From assembly GCA_037178975.1 (NCBI GenBank), contig JASJZH010000001.1, positions 5,316,501 to 5,380,500 of the forward strand: a DNA stretch of 64,000 bases, given 5' to 3'. Below are positions 1-12,200 of the stretch, piece by piece. The DNA comes from Oscheius tipulae (lineage: Eukaryota; Nematoda; Chromadorea; Rhabditida; Rhabditidae). The notes under the pieces are model-generated. The model worked only from the letters and a program-made list of their open reading frames with translations. It did not search any database and was not told where the DNA came from. The position numbers were made by a program, and so were the translations under genes. Numbering within the stretch: position 1 is the first letter of the stretch; the number at the start of each line of letters is the position of its first letter.

Positions 1-360
1 CTCTTCTCGCTCGCTCGCTTTCTAGCAGAACAATCAGGTGCAGCGAGACTTTCTGTCTCACTTTCGGTCGTCGGCGCGTGTGCTTTTTCACCCCCCAGCC
101 GAAGATTCAATCGTTTCCGCGATCTGACGAGAGAGAAGAACACACACACAACTGGGCTGACACAGAGAGAGCGAACATTTTATTGCCAACAGGCCTAATT
201 AAACAAGCCGAGAAGTTCTTTGGACTACACATTACCAAATGTTTTAACCTCATCTTTTCAAAGACTACCTGCCTTAAACAAAAACGTGCGCTGACATTCG
301 GGTGGCTCTCTTTGAATCATATAGCCTAGAGCATACTTCTTTTCGGCTCAAAAACGTCAT

Positions 361-495
361 TTTTAGGGATTGTGATGCCTTATATATTCTGCAAAAATAT
401 TTGGTCGAGTCCTACACTCTTGCAGAGCATAGCTACGAAAATGCCGTTTTGAACCACAAAAAGGCATTTCAAAGTGACGAGACTTTGTTGCAACG
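361..495 (+). repeat. Dispersed repeat, copy A
   Basis: Contains a TTCTGCAAA-type word, then AAAATGCCGTTTTGA, and ends in a fragment reading roughly GTGACGAGACTTTG. The same end recurs in copy B (1621-1736), and the AAAATGCCGT word recurs near 23710. This is a degenerate member of the family listed at 4470, 23641, 29517, 38420 and 39565. Confidence 0.5.
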
Positions 496-1620
496 ATTAG
501 TATTTAACCGAGTCTTTCGGGTGTACAGGTGTTTGCGGGAGGTCTCGCCACAAACTTCGTTTAAAATTTTCGAACAGTAAACAACATGAGCCTAACAGCT
601 GGAAACTTATCATAGGGACTTTCAAATTTCTTTCACATGGCTAAGATATAGTCGTTCAGTGCTCCCACAACCACATAATGTGTCTGTTTACGAAATTCCT
701 CTCCTCGGAACCATTTCGGGAAACTGTTTGTTAAAGAGAGAGAGAGAGACACCGGGTCGTGTGACGTTTTCGAAACTAAAGGCGGCAATATTTGCGTCTG
801 CTAGCAAATGGCAATCTGCTTGTTTTTGGAAGAAAAGAGTGACGTAGAAGGAAGTCCTCTCTCTCTCTTTAAAGACACCTGCATACAGCGTGAGATTTTC
901 CCGCGGTGGCAGCAGCTGTCAGCTACAATCCACCCCAATATGTATTCCGCATTCCCTCGTTTCTGTTTCTCTATCTCTTTGGGGAGTACCCCTCTGAAAG
1001 CAAGGCAATGTTAAAGACGGTTCGGTCAAGATCTGAGGAGGTCGGTGTTGTCCGACCTGTTCGTCCCGAACCGCTACGCGGACCGCTCGCGTCAGACCCG
1101 CGTGAGCGCTGATCGTTATAATATAGCCATCTTTCTGCAAATGCTCAATCTTTGTTAGTCAATTAGTCATCTCAGAAGGTCAGCATGACCAAACTTTCAA
1201 AATAATCCTTAAACTTTTCCTTCCAGTCTTTCAGAAAAGTGTTGCGTCGCCCGTAGGATGTAATTAGCAGCCACTCTGATAGGACCATTATCAGGCAGAT
1301 TAGCACTTTGTTAAAGAACTGGAGTTGCGGATATTGGCCTCTGGATCTGGGAGATTTCCCTTTTGCTAATCCTACCCCCGTGATTATTTGAGTTATCATT
1401 GCGGGCCCTACGCATATAATGTCGCACATTCACACTTTTCCGAGAGACCTTCGAACAACTTTCTTTCACCTTTGTTATGACTGAAACACGATAGTTCTTT
1501 CGAACTTGAAAAAACTCTTTGGCTCGTTTTCGTTTTGATCGTGAATGTCGATTATAACCGCCTCGTGCTACTACACAGTAACTTTTCGAGTTTAACCTGC
1601 CTTTTTTGAGAAAAGAATGT

Positions 1621-1736
1621 CTTACAAATTTGTAGAACTAAGAACTAGTCGAGATCGACAACTTTGTAAAACACAGCTAAGCTTGAAAAATGTTTTGAGC
1701 GACAAGAAGCCTTCTCAAAGTGGCGAGACTTTGATT
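1621..1736 (+). repeat. Dispersed repeat, copy B
   Basis: Shares with copy A the terminal block ending in GCGAGACTTTG and an upstream AAATGTTTTGAGCGACAA-like segment. It is too diverged to define exact ends. Confidence 0.5.
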
Positions 1737-2195
1737 TAAAAAAATCCCTTTTTCTCACTTTACCTTTCCGTAGTGATAAAATCCTGTTATTTATTTCAAC
1801 TTCCTGCCTGGGTGGCAAAGTTTTGGGAGCAGAATTTTTTACAATTCTATAGACATGGGAACCATCAAAAATACTGTTCTGGAAGTTACCACCTCCCTCT
1901 CCTGCTTCTCCCTCATTCCTCCCTCATCACGTTCTGTCTCACTTTAGCCGAAGATTAATTTTGATGTTTGCCTTATCCTCCCGGATTATCTCCGATCACA
2001 TGTTACGTATTCTTTTTCCTTTTCACCTTCATTGAGCAGCCAGAAAGTCTCAAGGTGTTTATCAAAAACAGGGAGGGTGTTTTGTTAACGGAATGATCAA
2101 AGTGAAATCCTCTTCTCTTTATTTCAAAAGATTTCTCATCCAGTTCCCCAACAAGCAGTGATTCAGATTCGACTGGAAATGTCGGAAAGCAAGAA

Positions 2196-5100
2196 ATGAG
2201 CTTTGAAGCAGTCCCATGTCGGTTTCGATCAGCTACCACCGGGCCCAATGGGGAGACAGAATACATCGGATTGTTGATCAGACCGGCTGGAGAGACAGCT
2301 CAACCCACTCCTCCAGTAGCACCTCCAGTCCAGAGAGGTGGCGCCAGTCAGACTGTGGCTCCAGTTAGGGTCTTGGCAGCAGGGACTCCTATCACGGTGA
2401 CAGGAGATAACGCACCCAGGGTCAGTTTTTGTAAAAACTCTTTGTGCCAGTGAATGACGGGAATTAGGTGATTATTGGAACTAATCCAGTTATTTTCAGT
2501 ACCTAGTGCCGGCGAATCTCTCAAATGTCTCCGTCACGCCCCTTCCCCTCGGCTCAAGCTGGTCGACGCCTGTGCAGAATAGAGTCTCCTCTGCCGCGTC
2601 GAACAACTTCACGACCCCCTCTCCAAACCAGATGGCCAGTCCTTGTAGTCAACAGCCTCCCCGAAGTCTCTCTGTCTGCTCCTCATCCCCAATGACGGCT
2701 TCGTCCCCAATGTCGCCGCCTGCAGTCACACAAATACCACAACAGAATCGCCAACAGGTGTGTTTATTGAATTGCTTTTTTGAAAACTTTCTCTAGGCGG
2801 GTTCGCGAGCGGGTACGTCATGGCCATCATCGAATGACTCGTCGACTACACCCGACTCGGGAATCCAATCGGTTCCTGGCTCGCCTCCTTCCCACCACCG
2901 TGACAGTCCTCCAACGGTTTGTCTTTCTTTCGTCAGATCAAAAACAGTAACTCAGATTGAACCCTGCTCCTCACTCTGCGAAGATAATGGGCTCGACGAG
3001 GAGGATTTCGCAGATATGCCGAGATTAATTCCCATCGACCAGGAGGAAGAGGAAGATGAATATTGCCTACCTGGGCCGAGTGGTCTTCGTGACGAGCATT
3101 CAACGACTGGCTCCGAATGTGAGACACTAGCTCCCGTGACTCTTTCCATCACTCCCCTAATGGACAATGCCAAAATATCGGAACAGTTGATACAATTGGA
3201 TCCAACGAAGGCGTATGAGATTGCGGCGGAGATCCAGAAACGGATGGGAGTGCCGGTCACGACGCCGGCAGTCGGCAAGAAACGGAAACAGAGTAAGCGA
3301 GAAGAGAAGACACTGAAGAAGAGAAGACCCACAAGTTCGGCGAGTGAAGAGATCAAGAAGACTGAGAAAGAACCAGAACAGGCCAGAGAGGCCGTTTTCA
3401 CGTCATCTGACAGTAGAAGACTGTACAGAGAGGCAATGAAGAGATTGATGGAGAAACAGCTGGAGAATCTAATCGAAAGAACACTGGACGAGGTTCAAGA
3501 TATGCACATTGGGGAGAGGGAAAGGCACGGAAGAAAGTCGATCAAGACCAAGAAAGCCTTCTCGACGGATTGGGAGGCTTTGAAGAGGAGGAGGAAAAGA
3601 GAAGATGAGAAGATTCTGCTCTGGGAGAAGAGAAGCCTGTCACAGTATAGGACAGAGGTCAAGAAAGAGGTGGAGGAAGTTTCTCCGAAGGTCGGTTTGC
3701 TTTGTCTTTTGAAGCAGTCATGAGTTTTCAGGGCATTCGTTTTGTCAGAAAACGGAAGCTGACCGAGATCAAACAAGAGTTGACTGATGTGAAACCGAGG
3801 TATGTGTACAATTCTTCAAGTTGACCCTTTGACATTTCAGCCGAATATCGCCTCGGGTCCCACAGACCAGAAGAACATCCGATTTCTCGACATCGAGTCT
3901 CGATGGGCCTAAAATGGAGCTGGACTACACTGAGATTCCGAGGAGTGTCTGTGAGAGAGATCTTCCCGGCTGGACGGTTCCAATCGTCCACTGCGCCTGT
4001 ACCAAGGGATCCTGTTCTTCGGATGCTGAATGCGTCAATCGGGCTCTGTTCGTTCAATGTCCCGCGAGTTGTCAGGCCCCGATGTGCATTAACAAAAAGT
4101 TCTGGAAGGAAGATTCTGTCAGATTGCTGTCTGCGAGTGGACCGAAGTCCAAAAGAACACTAAGAACGAAAATTGCCAGGAGAGCAGGAGACTTTCTGGT
4201 GGGTCGGTGTCATTTCTTTTTGAAAACAACATTTAGGGAGAATTCGCTGGAGAGGTTATACCCTTCAAAGAGGCTGTGACTCGCTACAACGAGTATCAGA
4301 GTCAGGAAGAGATTCCTCGGATCCTGTGTCTCTCATCCTCTCTGTTTGTGGACGCCACGAAGAAGGGAAATATCTGTCGCTATGTCAGACATTCCTGCAA
4401 GCCGAACAGTCGCATCGAAATTTGGTGAGTAAATCCACGTTTTGGATTCCTCAGGCTCGATTTCAAGCCTTGGAGATACAACTTTGCAGAAATTCTTTTT
4501 ATTGGAAAGCTGTTTCCTAGGCCTGCAGAGAGTTATTTAGGTTAGAATGACCTATGTGTCGCACGCGTAGTATGGCGCGTCGGTTGTTTCCCATAGGCAA
4601 GCTTCAAAATCCTAGGGTCCATTTTTTCTTCAGTGTCTTGTACGACACTTTGCAAACGAAGAACATGTTTCAGGTCCATAAACGGTTATCTTCGAGCCGG
4701 TCTCTTTCCTCTGGTCGACCTTGCCTCAAACACCGAGGTCACCATTTCCATGAACGGGCTACTGCCTGTCAATCGGAAGTGTGTCTCCTGCTCGGAGACC
4801 GATCCAAAGTGTTCAAAAAATGTTAAGCGGGCCAGAAATGCGGTAACTTTGGAGTCAAGACAAGGCTGAAATTCTATTTCTAGGTCCTCTCCTCCAGTGA
4901 ACCCCTGTCATCGAATGACGAGGAGCAGATTCAAGAGACCAGAGTCTTTTTGCGAAGGAACCGCCGCCGTACCATCCGAATAGCTTCAAGGTGCTTTGTT
5001 CCAAGAAATCTGCTCCCTGCTTCTGGAAACCAGGAGGCATTCAAGAAGATTCTAGATGGGCTTCAGTTAAGGTAAGTCATCCGCAGTTCATTCAAAATAT

Positions 5101-6797
5101 CTCAATCATAAGGATACGCCGCGTGGACGGATCCCTTCCCTTCCGAGCAATCTCTTCTGTCAGTATTGCCCAAAAGGTCAGTCGATCAGGCGATCAGCAG
5201 CTCTTCCACTCCGCCATTGAACATCTGCTGGACAGACTAGACGACGACGATCTGGATCGTGTATATACTGCCATTTCCGCCTTCTACCTTCCGACCGAGA
5301 GCAAGGAAAAAAAGGGCAAGGACCGGATCCAAAGGGAGATGGACGTAAGCTATTTGGATCTCCCGAATCCTATCGGCTCCTACAATCCGGACGCGGCTTG
5401 GCCTACTGGCTGTGCCAATAAGAGGGAAGACGCTGTCCGATGTGAGTGTGGATCGCTCGAGGAGGACGGCAAGATGCTCCAATGCGATGCCTGTAACTTC
5501 TGGCTGCATACTGACTGTGTCGGGAACATAGACGAGAACACTGTGAGTTTTGCTTTTCTGTTCTTCGACCGCCATTTTCCGTTTGTTATGGACTATTTCG
5601 ATTGCTCCCTAGCTCTACATTCAAGTATTTCTGGGAAGCCAGCGCAGCCTTTTTCCCTCATGGCTAAGTCGGTTAGCGCTCCAAATGCAAACAAAAATGG
5701 GTTGGGCCCGTTTCCCGGGTTGGTGAAACTTGTTCGTAAATCAAAACAGGTCCCAAATACACTTTCAGAAGAGTTTTGCATCGCTAGTCGGGCCACAGAT
5801 CAATCACTTCCCATATTGAACAGTTTCAGAAATACTATCAGTGTCGTCTGTGCAATGGAGAGATAGCCGACGGAATTCCTTCCACGGACGTTCAACTACC
5901 GAAACAACCAGAGCTGCGACTGGAAGGCTGCACCTACTTCAAGGCTCTGACCAACAACAGAAAGATTCAAGTCAGACAGTACGAGACGGTCTATCTGGAG
6001 AAGGTCGAGTCGGATGAGGTAGTTCTTGAACTTGATTCCGATAAAGAGACCATTTAGCACAAAAAGATGTTAAAGAAGCTGACGGAGATCAATGAAAAGT
6101 CGAAGAAGAGAAAGAGTAATGATGCGTCTACGACCAAAGTCAATCCTCCACCTTCTGCTGGGAACCTAAAGGCTCCGGGTCATCGAAAAGATATCAGGAT
6201 TTTCCGAGTCGAGAGACTCTTTGTCGCTCCCAGCGGACACCGATTCGTCTTTGGTTTCTACTATGCCCGCCCCCACGAAACCATCTGTGATCCGTCGAAA
6301 CTGTTCCATCGGAACGAGGTCTTTGGAACACCGTTCTACGACACATTGCCTTTGGACTCCGTTGTGGGCCGATGTGTCGTCCTGGATCCGGATGTATGGA
6401 CACTGGGACGACCGACTGTCCCCCTTTTCAAGGCAACTAGTCATTCTGAAGTCTCTTTATAGAAATCTTTAGGAAGAGGACGTACTCGTCTGTGACTACC
6501 AAATAGATAAGACCCAGAGAAGTTTTGAGAAGATCCCCATCCGGAATCGGTTCCCAATGAACACTCAGCCTTACGTCTTTGCCAAATTTGACTCTCCAAA
6601 GGAGCTCGTCCGAGATTTTACGGTTAGTACCCTCTCCTTCCGTTGAAAACGGTCAGTTTCAGCCATTCCTTGCCGGCGAGCGGTCCACAAGTCGAAATAG
6701 TGGTCGACTTTCCAGAACCGATGTCTCAAAAAGCTACCAAACCAAACAACAGGCTCAGAAGAGACTGGATTCCATTGTTGCCAAGCTCTCCACTTGA
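2196..6797 (+). CDS. ASH1-like protein: AWS, degenerate SET, PHD and BAH domains
   Basis: Fourteen exons join in frame: 2196-2420, 2500-2757, 2797-2916, 2956-3690, 3732-3799, 3841-4198, 4237-4424, 4674-4842, 4884-5071, 5113-5542, 5830-6018, 6058-6432, 6473-6622, 6663-6797, about 1195 residues. Order is: Ser/Pro-rich and charged N-terminus, Cys-rich AWS (about 505-560), SET (565-700), PHD (about 880-925, with CECG, CDAC, HTDC and CRLC metal-ligand pairs), BAH (1020-1150). This order is diagnostic of ASH1/ASH1L histone H3K36 methyltransferases, nuclear chromatin proteins; no bromodomain is evident. The SET core is eroded: NHSC reads RHSC, the catalytic YDY segment reads ISM, and the glycine-rich SAM loop is not recognisable, so it may be a scaffold rather than an enzyme. 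The intron after 6432 has a GC donor. The start is uncertain because the frame stays open upstream. Lineage name lin-59 is possible but unproven. Confidence 0.9.
4470..4575 (+). repeat. Dispersed repeat inside ASH1-like intron 7, copy C
   Basis: Within intron 4425-4673. It contains AACTTTGCAGAAATTC, GGAAAGCTGTTTCCTAGG and AGAGTTATTTAGGTT, matching in order the copy at 38420-38520 and giving the clearest pairwise alignment of the family. Confidence 0.6.
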
Positions 6798-7153
6798 ATT
6801 TGTATTAGCCGCTGCGTAGACAGACATCTCATTCCCATCTCATAATTGCCCGTTAGCCCTGTGATATGTGACTATCTTCCTTCTACCCTTCCTCTCAATA
6901 GAGTATTCGTGTAAAAACTCCCCCGTGCTGGTCACAATAGTCTACTTCGACAGCGCCCTCTTTAGTGCCTCAGTCAAACAGTTCTGCTTTTCTTTACGGA
7001 TATGCCCTTTATTGTTTTTAGAGTTTTACATGAAGAGTTTTATTTGGATGTCTCCGCTTTCCCTACTCAGAGCAGTTTAAAATCAAACATTTTTAAGAGC
7101 CAGGAGACGTTACCAATGAACACAGATTTTGACGACATCTTCATTTATTGAAT
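6798..7153. other. Convergent intergenic gap
   Basis: Lies between the 3' ends of the ASH1-like gene (+) and the BTB-BACK gene (-). It must hold the 3' UTR of the first. No canonical AATAAA for the plus-strand gene is obvious and no repeat was recognised. Confidence 0.5.
7144..7149 (-). terminator. Poly(A) signal for the BTB-BACK gene
   Basis: AATAAA on the minus strand, four bases after the stop codon at 7154-7156. This would imply a very short 3' UTR. Confidence 0.5.
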
Positions 7154-8212
7154 CTAGTGCTTTCTTTTGTCGCTCGATTTGTGGCTCTTCGACGAGCAGG
7201 GCCTGGTTGACTTCTGACTCTTCAGACCCTTTTTGCTCAAGCTCCTGTTGCTCGTGTTCTTCCTAATCGGTCTGCTGAGAGGCATACCGTATTCGGGATG
7301 GACATGACGCTTAGGGTCGAAGAATCCGCAGCGGATCAGATGGGTCGAGACGTGATCTTGGTCAGGGCAGATGCGGCCAGAATGAGGACTGTCGAGGCAG
7401 ACCCTGATGGCTCGGATAGTCGACTCGGAGAAATGAAGGATGTGACAGCGCTCAATGATCATCTGCCGGTCCGACTTGACCAAGGATAAGGTCCTGACGA
7501 GGTAGAAGACAGCCGGGGCCAGAGTAGCGGGCTTAGGCTGCTGGACAAGCCAGAGAAGGGCAGCATCGACGGCTACGATCTCATGCGGCACGTTGAGCTC
7601 ACAGCTGGCGAAGACATGGAGGAACTGAGCGGCTGGCAGCTTGGCAAAATCCCTCAGCTGGACGAGATCCATGAAGCGCAAAGAGGCTAGGCGGTGCAGC
7701 TTCCGCTCAGCTTCGCGACTGACCGGACGGCCATCGTTGACTAGAAGGGCCTGGAGCAGATTGCTAGCACTCTTCGTGGCAGCATCGATGAGAACATCCT
7801 CCAGTTTGTTGCTCAGATCCTCGATCATCAGCGTCTTCGACAGCGTGAGCACGTCGGCCAGAGTGTAGAAGGAGACTTCGAGCTTGACCTTACGAGTAGC
7901 TATGTAGGTGGCCAGCAGTACGACGGCGTCCGAGGAGACTTTGCGGAAATCAAGAGACGTGGGAAGACGACTTTCAATCTGTCTCTGCCTCATCACCGGG
8001 GAAACAGCCACCAGATCGGACTCCTTCACGAAAATCTCCCCAGAGCGGTATCGCAGACGAATTCGGCTCAAACTGCTTCTCGTTTCGCTCTGGCTCTTCA
8101 GACGCGTCGACGAGACTCCAGACTTGGTAGACTTACTGCTGGTCACGTCCGGCTTCCTCATCTTGACAGCAGTGTTGGACACCTTATTCTTCTTCTTGGG
8201 CTCCGCAGTCAT
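7154..8212 (-). CDS. BTB-BACK domain protein, single exon
   Basis: An uninterrupted frame of 352 residues from an ATG. Residues 1-45 are basic and Ser/Thr-rich. About 45-160 read as a divergent BTB/POZ fold, with the dimer-core pattern of hydrophobic strands and a helix around TLADVLTLSKTLMIEDL. About 165-265 read as a BACK domain, with the characteristic ELNVPHEIVAVDAALLWL-type helix. The C-terminus is a Lys/Ser-rich tail without Kelch repeats. BTB-BACK proteins usually act as cullin-3 substrate adaptors; that role is inferred, and no Kelch or MATH substrate domain is visible. It is the only multi-domain gene in the window without introns, so a retrocopy origin is possible. It faces the ASH1-like gene tail to tail. 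Confidence 0.85.
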   Translation of the reverse strand: MTAEPKKKNKVSNTAVKMRKPDVTSSKSTKSGVSSTRLKSQSETRSSLSRIRLRYRSGEIFVKESDLVAVSPVMRQRQIESRLPTSLDFRKVSSDAVVLLATYIATRKVKLEVSFYTLADVLTLSKTLMIEDLSNKLEDVLIDAATKSASNLLQALLVNDGRPVSREAERKLHRLASLRFMDLVQLRDFAKLPAAQFLHVFASCELNVPHEIVAVDAALLWLVQQPKPATLAPAVFYLVRTLSLVKSDRQMIIERCHILHFSESTIRAIRVCLDSPHSGRICPDQDHVSTHLIRCGFFDPKRHVHPEYGMPLSRPIRKNTSNRSLSKKGLKSQKSTRPCSSKSHKSSDKRKH

Positions 8213-8384
8213 GTCGACTAGGCAGACTCGATGTAAGTGGCGATAGTGACTCTCTCTCTCTGCAGAGAAAGCTTCTTACGAAACTTTTGTTGTTGTACAG
8301 TTTTTACAGTTCCAATTATTCTGTGCATACATTAGTTGTTGGCAAGCCAAGTCGAGCCAGTTTAGGAGGTAGCCTCTTTGAGAG

Positions 8385-8415
8385 ACCGTTGCTTCTGTCA
8401 CGGTAGCTCGACTTA
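8385..8415 (+). repeat. Short dispersed motif, copy 1
   Basis: Reads close to CGTTGCTTCTGTCACGGTAG followed by CTCGACTT. Related copies lie at 8503, 59143 and 59523. Confidence 0.6.
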
Positions 8416-8502
8416 ACATGCGGATAGAGAGGAGTCAAGGGTAGAAGATAAGGTCCCAAACATTGGGTGGTTAGTACTGTAACTTGAGTTTTCCATTTAG
8501 AG

Positions 8503-8530
8503 AGCTGCTTTCGGTCACGATAGATCGACT
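8503..8530 (+). repeat. Short dispersed motif, copy 2
   Basis: Reads GGTCACGATAGATCGACTGG, differing from copy 1 at a few positions. Same orientation, about 115 bases downstream of copy 1. Confidence 0.55.
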
Positions 8531-9265
8531 GGAGAGAAACAGGCAAAAATAGATCCCAGAACCGGAACGTGCTTTCTTGACTTTACCAGTCATTATATCA
8601 ATCTTCTTCTTGCACCAGTCTCCTGATCTGTTAGGTTTGATTCCAGGCACTGGACATAGAAAGAAAGAGAGAAAAACAGAAAAACAGACCACTGAATCGA
8701 GTGTTGTAAGGGGGTCCAGACATTCGAGAAGCTGAAACCAGATGAGGCATCCACTTGCCCTATCCAAGGAAAATATCATGCCTCTGCTCTTCCCCGAAGC
8801 TGTCCCTCCTTCTCTTTGTTGTTTATATCTCATGGGTGATCAAGAATGATAGAGAGAGTCAGGTGGTCAGCCACCTACGCACCAGCCAACTGTTCAACCC
8901 CACTCAATTTCCAACTTAATTTCAAGGTCCAACACTTTATAAGGGCAGGACAGATGCTAGGCAACGAGTTTTATCTGGGATTATATTTAAAATTGAGAAA
9001 AGAGATAGAGAAACGTTACATAGTTTTTTTGACGCGCGCGTGAAAAAGAAAGAGGGATGAAAGGAGGAGCAAGACTGCCTGTCAGGACAACTCTTAAGAG
9101 GAAGAGACATCCATGGACAGGCCGTCACACCATAACAGAAGGGGGATCGATCGATTGTCGGAAGTACGTGGCCACGTAGCTAAGCAACTAGAGAATAGTC
9201 CAACAATATACACGGAAGAGAGCAGGCGCTGATGGGAAGATGGTAGGGAAGAGAAGAGTAAACAT

Positions 9266-12200
9266 CTAATAGTCGTCTTCCATTACGTAGATCTATAAGA
9301 AGACTGACTCTTTAATCACCGGCTGAACACAAAAGGACAAGGGGACAGGTTAAAAACACTGTACAGGGGGTTAGAAAGAATCATATATTGACCTTGCTGC
9401 TGGATCCAGCCTTTCCTGTGACGACGGATCCACGGTGCTTGGCTCTGATCAGGTGGAGGGAAGATTCGGCCTGGTCCGCTCGGCCCTCGGCATCTTCCAG
9501 CTCGTGCTGGTATCTCCTCACTCGCTGCAGGTTCTGCATGGTCACAGACTCGGCCTCGGCCAGCTGTCTCTTCTGAATGTTCAGCTTCTCCAAGAGACGA
9601 TCGGCGGTATCCTGAGCCATGACGAAGTTCTTGTGCTCCTCGTCGACGAGCTGCTGGACTTCCTTGATGCGGCGATCCTTCTTACGGAGAGCGTTCTGAG
9701 TCTCCTTGTGTCTAAAGTTTCGGTCATTTCAGATTAGAGAAATTTCTCACCTGCGAGTTTCCTCATCCAGAGCAGTCTCGAGGTCACGGATGCGGGTCTC
9801 GAGCTTGGAGATGACACGCTTTCCTCCGAGAAGGGCGGCGGCTTCAGCCTCCTGGATCTGGATCTGGAGCTGCTTGACCTGCTCCTCAAGAGACTTGCGG
9901 AGAGCATCGATCTTCATAGAGTGTTCCTGCTCCTCGTGGAGCTGCTCGACGGCACGAGCAGCATCAGCCAGAGCACGATTGGCACGCTCATCGGCAGCAT
10001 GGAGTTCCTTGGTGACCTCGTCGAGATCGGCTTGAGCGGTAGAGAGCTCAGTCTCGAGCTTGTTCTTGATGGAGGTGAGGTTGTTGTTGATGGCAGACAG
10101 ATCGGCAATGCGTCCACTGGCCTCCTCGAGATCAATCTCAGCCTGCTTGCGAGCACGAATGGCGTTGTCCAGAGCAGTCTTGGCCTCCTCGAGTTCGGCA
10201 GAGAGGGCAGCAACCTTGCGCTGGGCAAGGGCATACTGGTCGAGGACCTGTTGAAGTTGACGCTGGGTGTCCTCCAGCGAAGCCTGGAGGATCTTCAGCT
10301 GCTCAGACTGCTTCTTGATAGTCTTCTGGGCCTCGATGTTGGCTCTGTTCAGATTGTCGACGGTCATCTCGAGCTCAGCAATCTCAGCCTGGTACTTCTT
10401 CTTCAGACGAGAGATCTCGGCCTTCATGCGGGCCTCGGCATCAGCCAGAGCGGCGGTGAGTCTGTCGATCTCGAACTGCATGTTCTTGCGCAGGCATTCC
10501 ATCTCCTCTTCCTTCTCCTGAAGACGACGCTCCATCTCGATACGGAGGGCCTGGAGCTCAGCGAGCGCGCGCTGAGCACGGTTTTCAGCGTCACGACGCT
10601 GGGCATCGGCCTCCTTGAGAGCAGTCTGGAGCTCTCTGATCTCTCCGGCAAGACGGGCGTTCTCCAGGTCGAGCTCGTGCAGCTTGCGGTTGGCATCGGC
10701 AAGAGCCTCCTTGGCCTCGTGCAGCTCATCGATGAGCTTCTTGTTCTCGCGGGCAAGGGCCTCCTTCTGCTCAACGGCCTTCTCATACAGATGCTTCATC
10801 TTCTGGAGTTCGGCGTTGACAGCACGGAGCTCGCGTTGAGCAGCCTCAAGCTCAACGTTGAGTTCGTCGATGCGGACCTAAAGGACTTCCTGATTAAACA
10901 CTGTGTGGGAACTTTCTAACCTTGAGCTCTCCGACCTGTCTCTCGAGCTGCTCTTTGGCACGTTCGAGGATGGCAATGGTGTTCTGGGCCTTCTCCAGAT
11001 CGACAATGAGGACCTCGACCTCGGATTGAAGACGAGACTTGGCCTTCTCGAGCTGAGAGATCTTGGTGAGCATGATCTCGATCTGCTCCTCGTACTCGGC
11101 CTGCTTTTGGAGCATCTTCTTGCGAAGATCCTCGACTTCCTCGTGGTGGAGTTGAACCTACACTTTTTCGTTTATAAGCTTAGACAAGCAGTACCTCAGC
11201 ATCAAACTTGCTCTTCCACTGGGTGATTTCAGTGTTGGCCAGGTTGAGCTTGTGTTCAGCATCGGAACGAGCGATCGACTCCTCGTCCAAGGCGGTACGG
11301 ACAGAGTCGAGCTCGAGCTAAACCCAATTGACTCTCTCTCGACTTCACTTGACTCTTACCTGAACCTGGTGAAGCTGAGACTGGAGCTGAGAGCGTTCCT
11401 GAAAAACCAAATCTTAGTCATTTTAGTCTCAGTTCTCTGAGTGTTTCCTGTCGTAATCCGACACCAAAATGGACGTAATGAGGTGTCGTTTTGTGGCCAA
11501 TTAGACAACCTACCCTCTCGGCATCCTCAAGACGACGACGAGCCTCCTCGAGCTGTTGGGCGAGAGTGTACTTGACGTGCTGGAGGTTGTCGAGCTGGAC
11601 CTTCTGGTCGTGAACTTCCTGAAAGACATCTAGGGTTTCGACGATCACATGACAAAACTCTCAATCGATAACTGTTTGCCTCTTCCAGGAGCAATGTCCT
11701 ATTTGCGTTGATGTTCACAGAGCGGCGGCGGCAGAGCCACCATCCGGACCGGCATCAAGGACTAGAAACCGAACACACTTACCTTGAGAAGCTCGTTGTT
11801 CTCGGCCTGGAGGCGCTGGCGCTGCTGGGCTAGATCGTTGACGTGCTTGTTCAGGTCCTCGACCTTATTTCCGAGTTCGATGGTCTGAGCCTCGAAGCGT
11901 TCGGCAGCCTTCTCAGCGATGTGCTGAAAATGAAAATTGTAGGGGGGTCTAGAATCCAGAGAGGGATTTCAGTTCTTAGTAGTTGCTAGCCAGTGAGGTC
12001 CCAAACTATTCTGTTATCAGTCTATCAACCGCTCTCTGTCTCCACAGCGATCCAGGGATCGAACCCGGAACCGCCTAGATCTTAATGGAGTGAGAGAGTT
12101 ATTGATAAGTCGAGTCCACATACTCTTCTTCCTCCCCCAAATGGCCTCGCGGGAAAACAAAAGAGACACTTGTTTTCACACACACTCTTCTACTACATGT

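Larger units (their letters stand above)
1..2195. other. 5' intergenic / upstream region without a supported gene
   Basis: No open frame here looks like an exon chain. The stretch holds CT/GA-rich tracts (for example 735-750) and two degenerate copies of a dispersed repeat (361-495 and 1621-1736). The frame of the ASH1-like gene is open upstream of its first listed ATG back to about 2104, with Ser/Asp-rich coding potential, so a further 5' exon may lie in the last few hundred bases. Confidence 0.5.
8213..9265. other. Intergenic between BTB-BACK 5' end and paramyosin 3' end
   Basis: No supported gene. It holds two copies of a short dispersed motif (8385-8415 and 8503-8530) and a GA/CT-rich stretch near 8250. 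It should contain the BTB-BACK promoter and the paramyosin 3' UTR, but no clear TATA or AATAAA was assigned. Confidence 0.5.

Noticed and set aside
9921-10919. Long plus-strand open frame, Leu-rich
   Set aside because: It lies exactly antisense to the large coiled-coil exon of paramyosin and has no domain; it is a mirror of biased codon use.
11527-11718. Alternative paramyosin exon in another frame
   Set aside because: Out of frame with the heptad sequence and overlapping the true exon 11514-11618.
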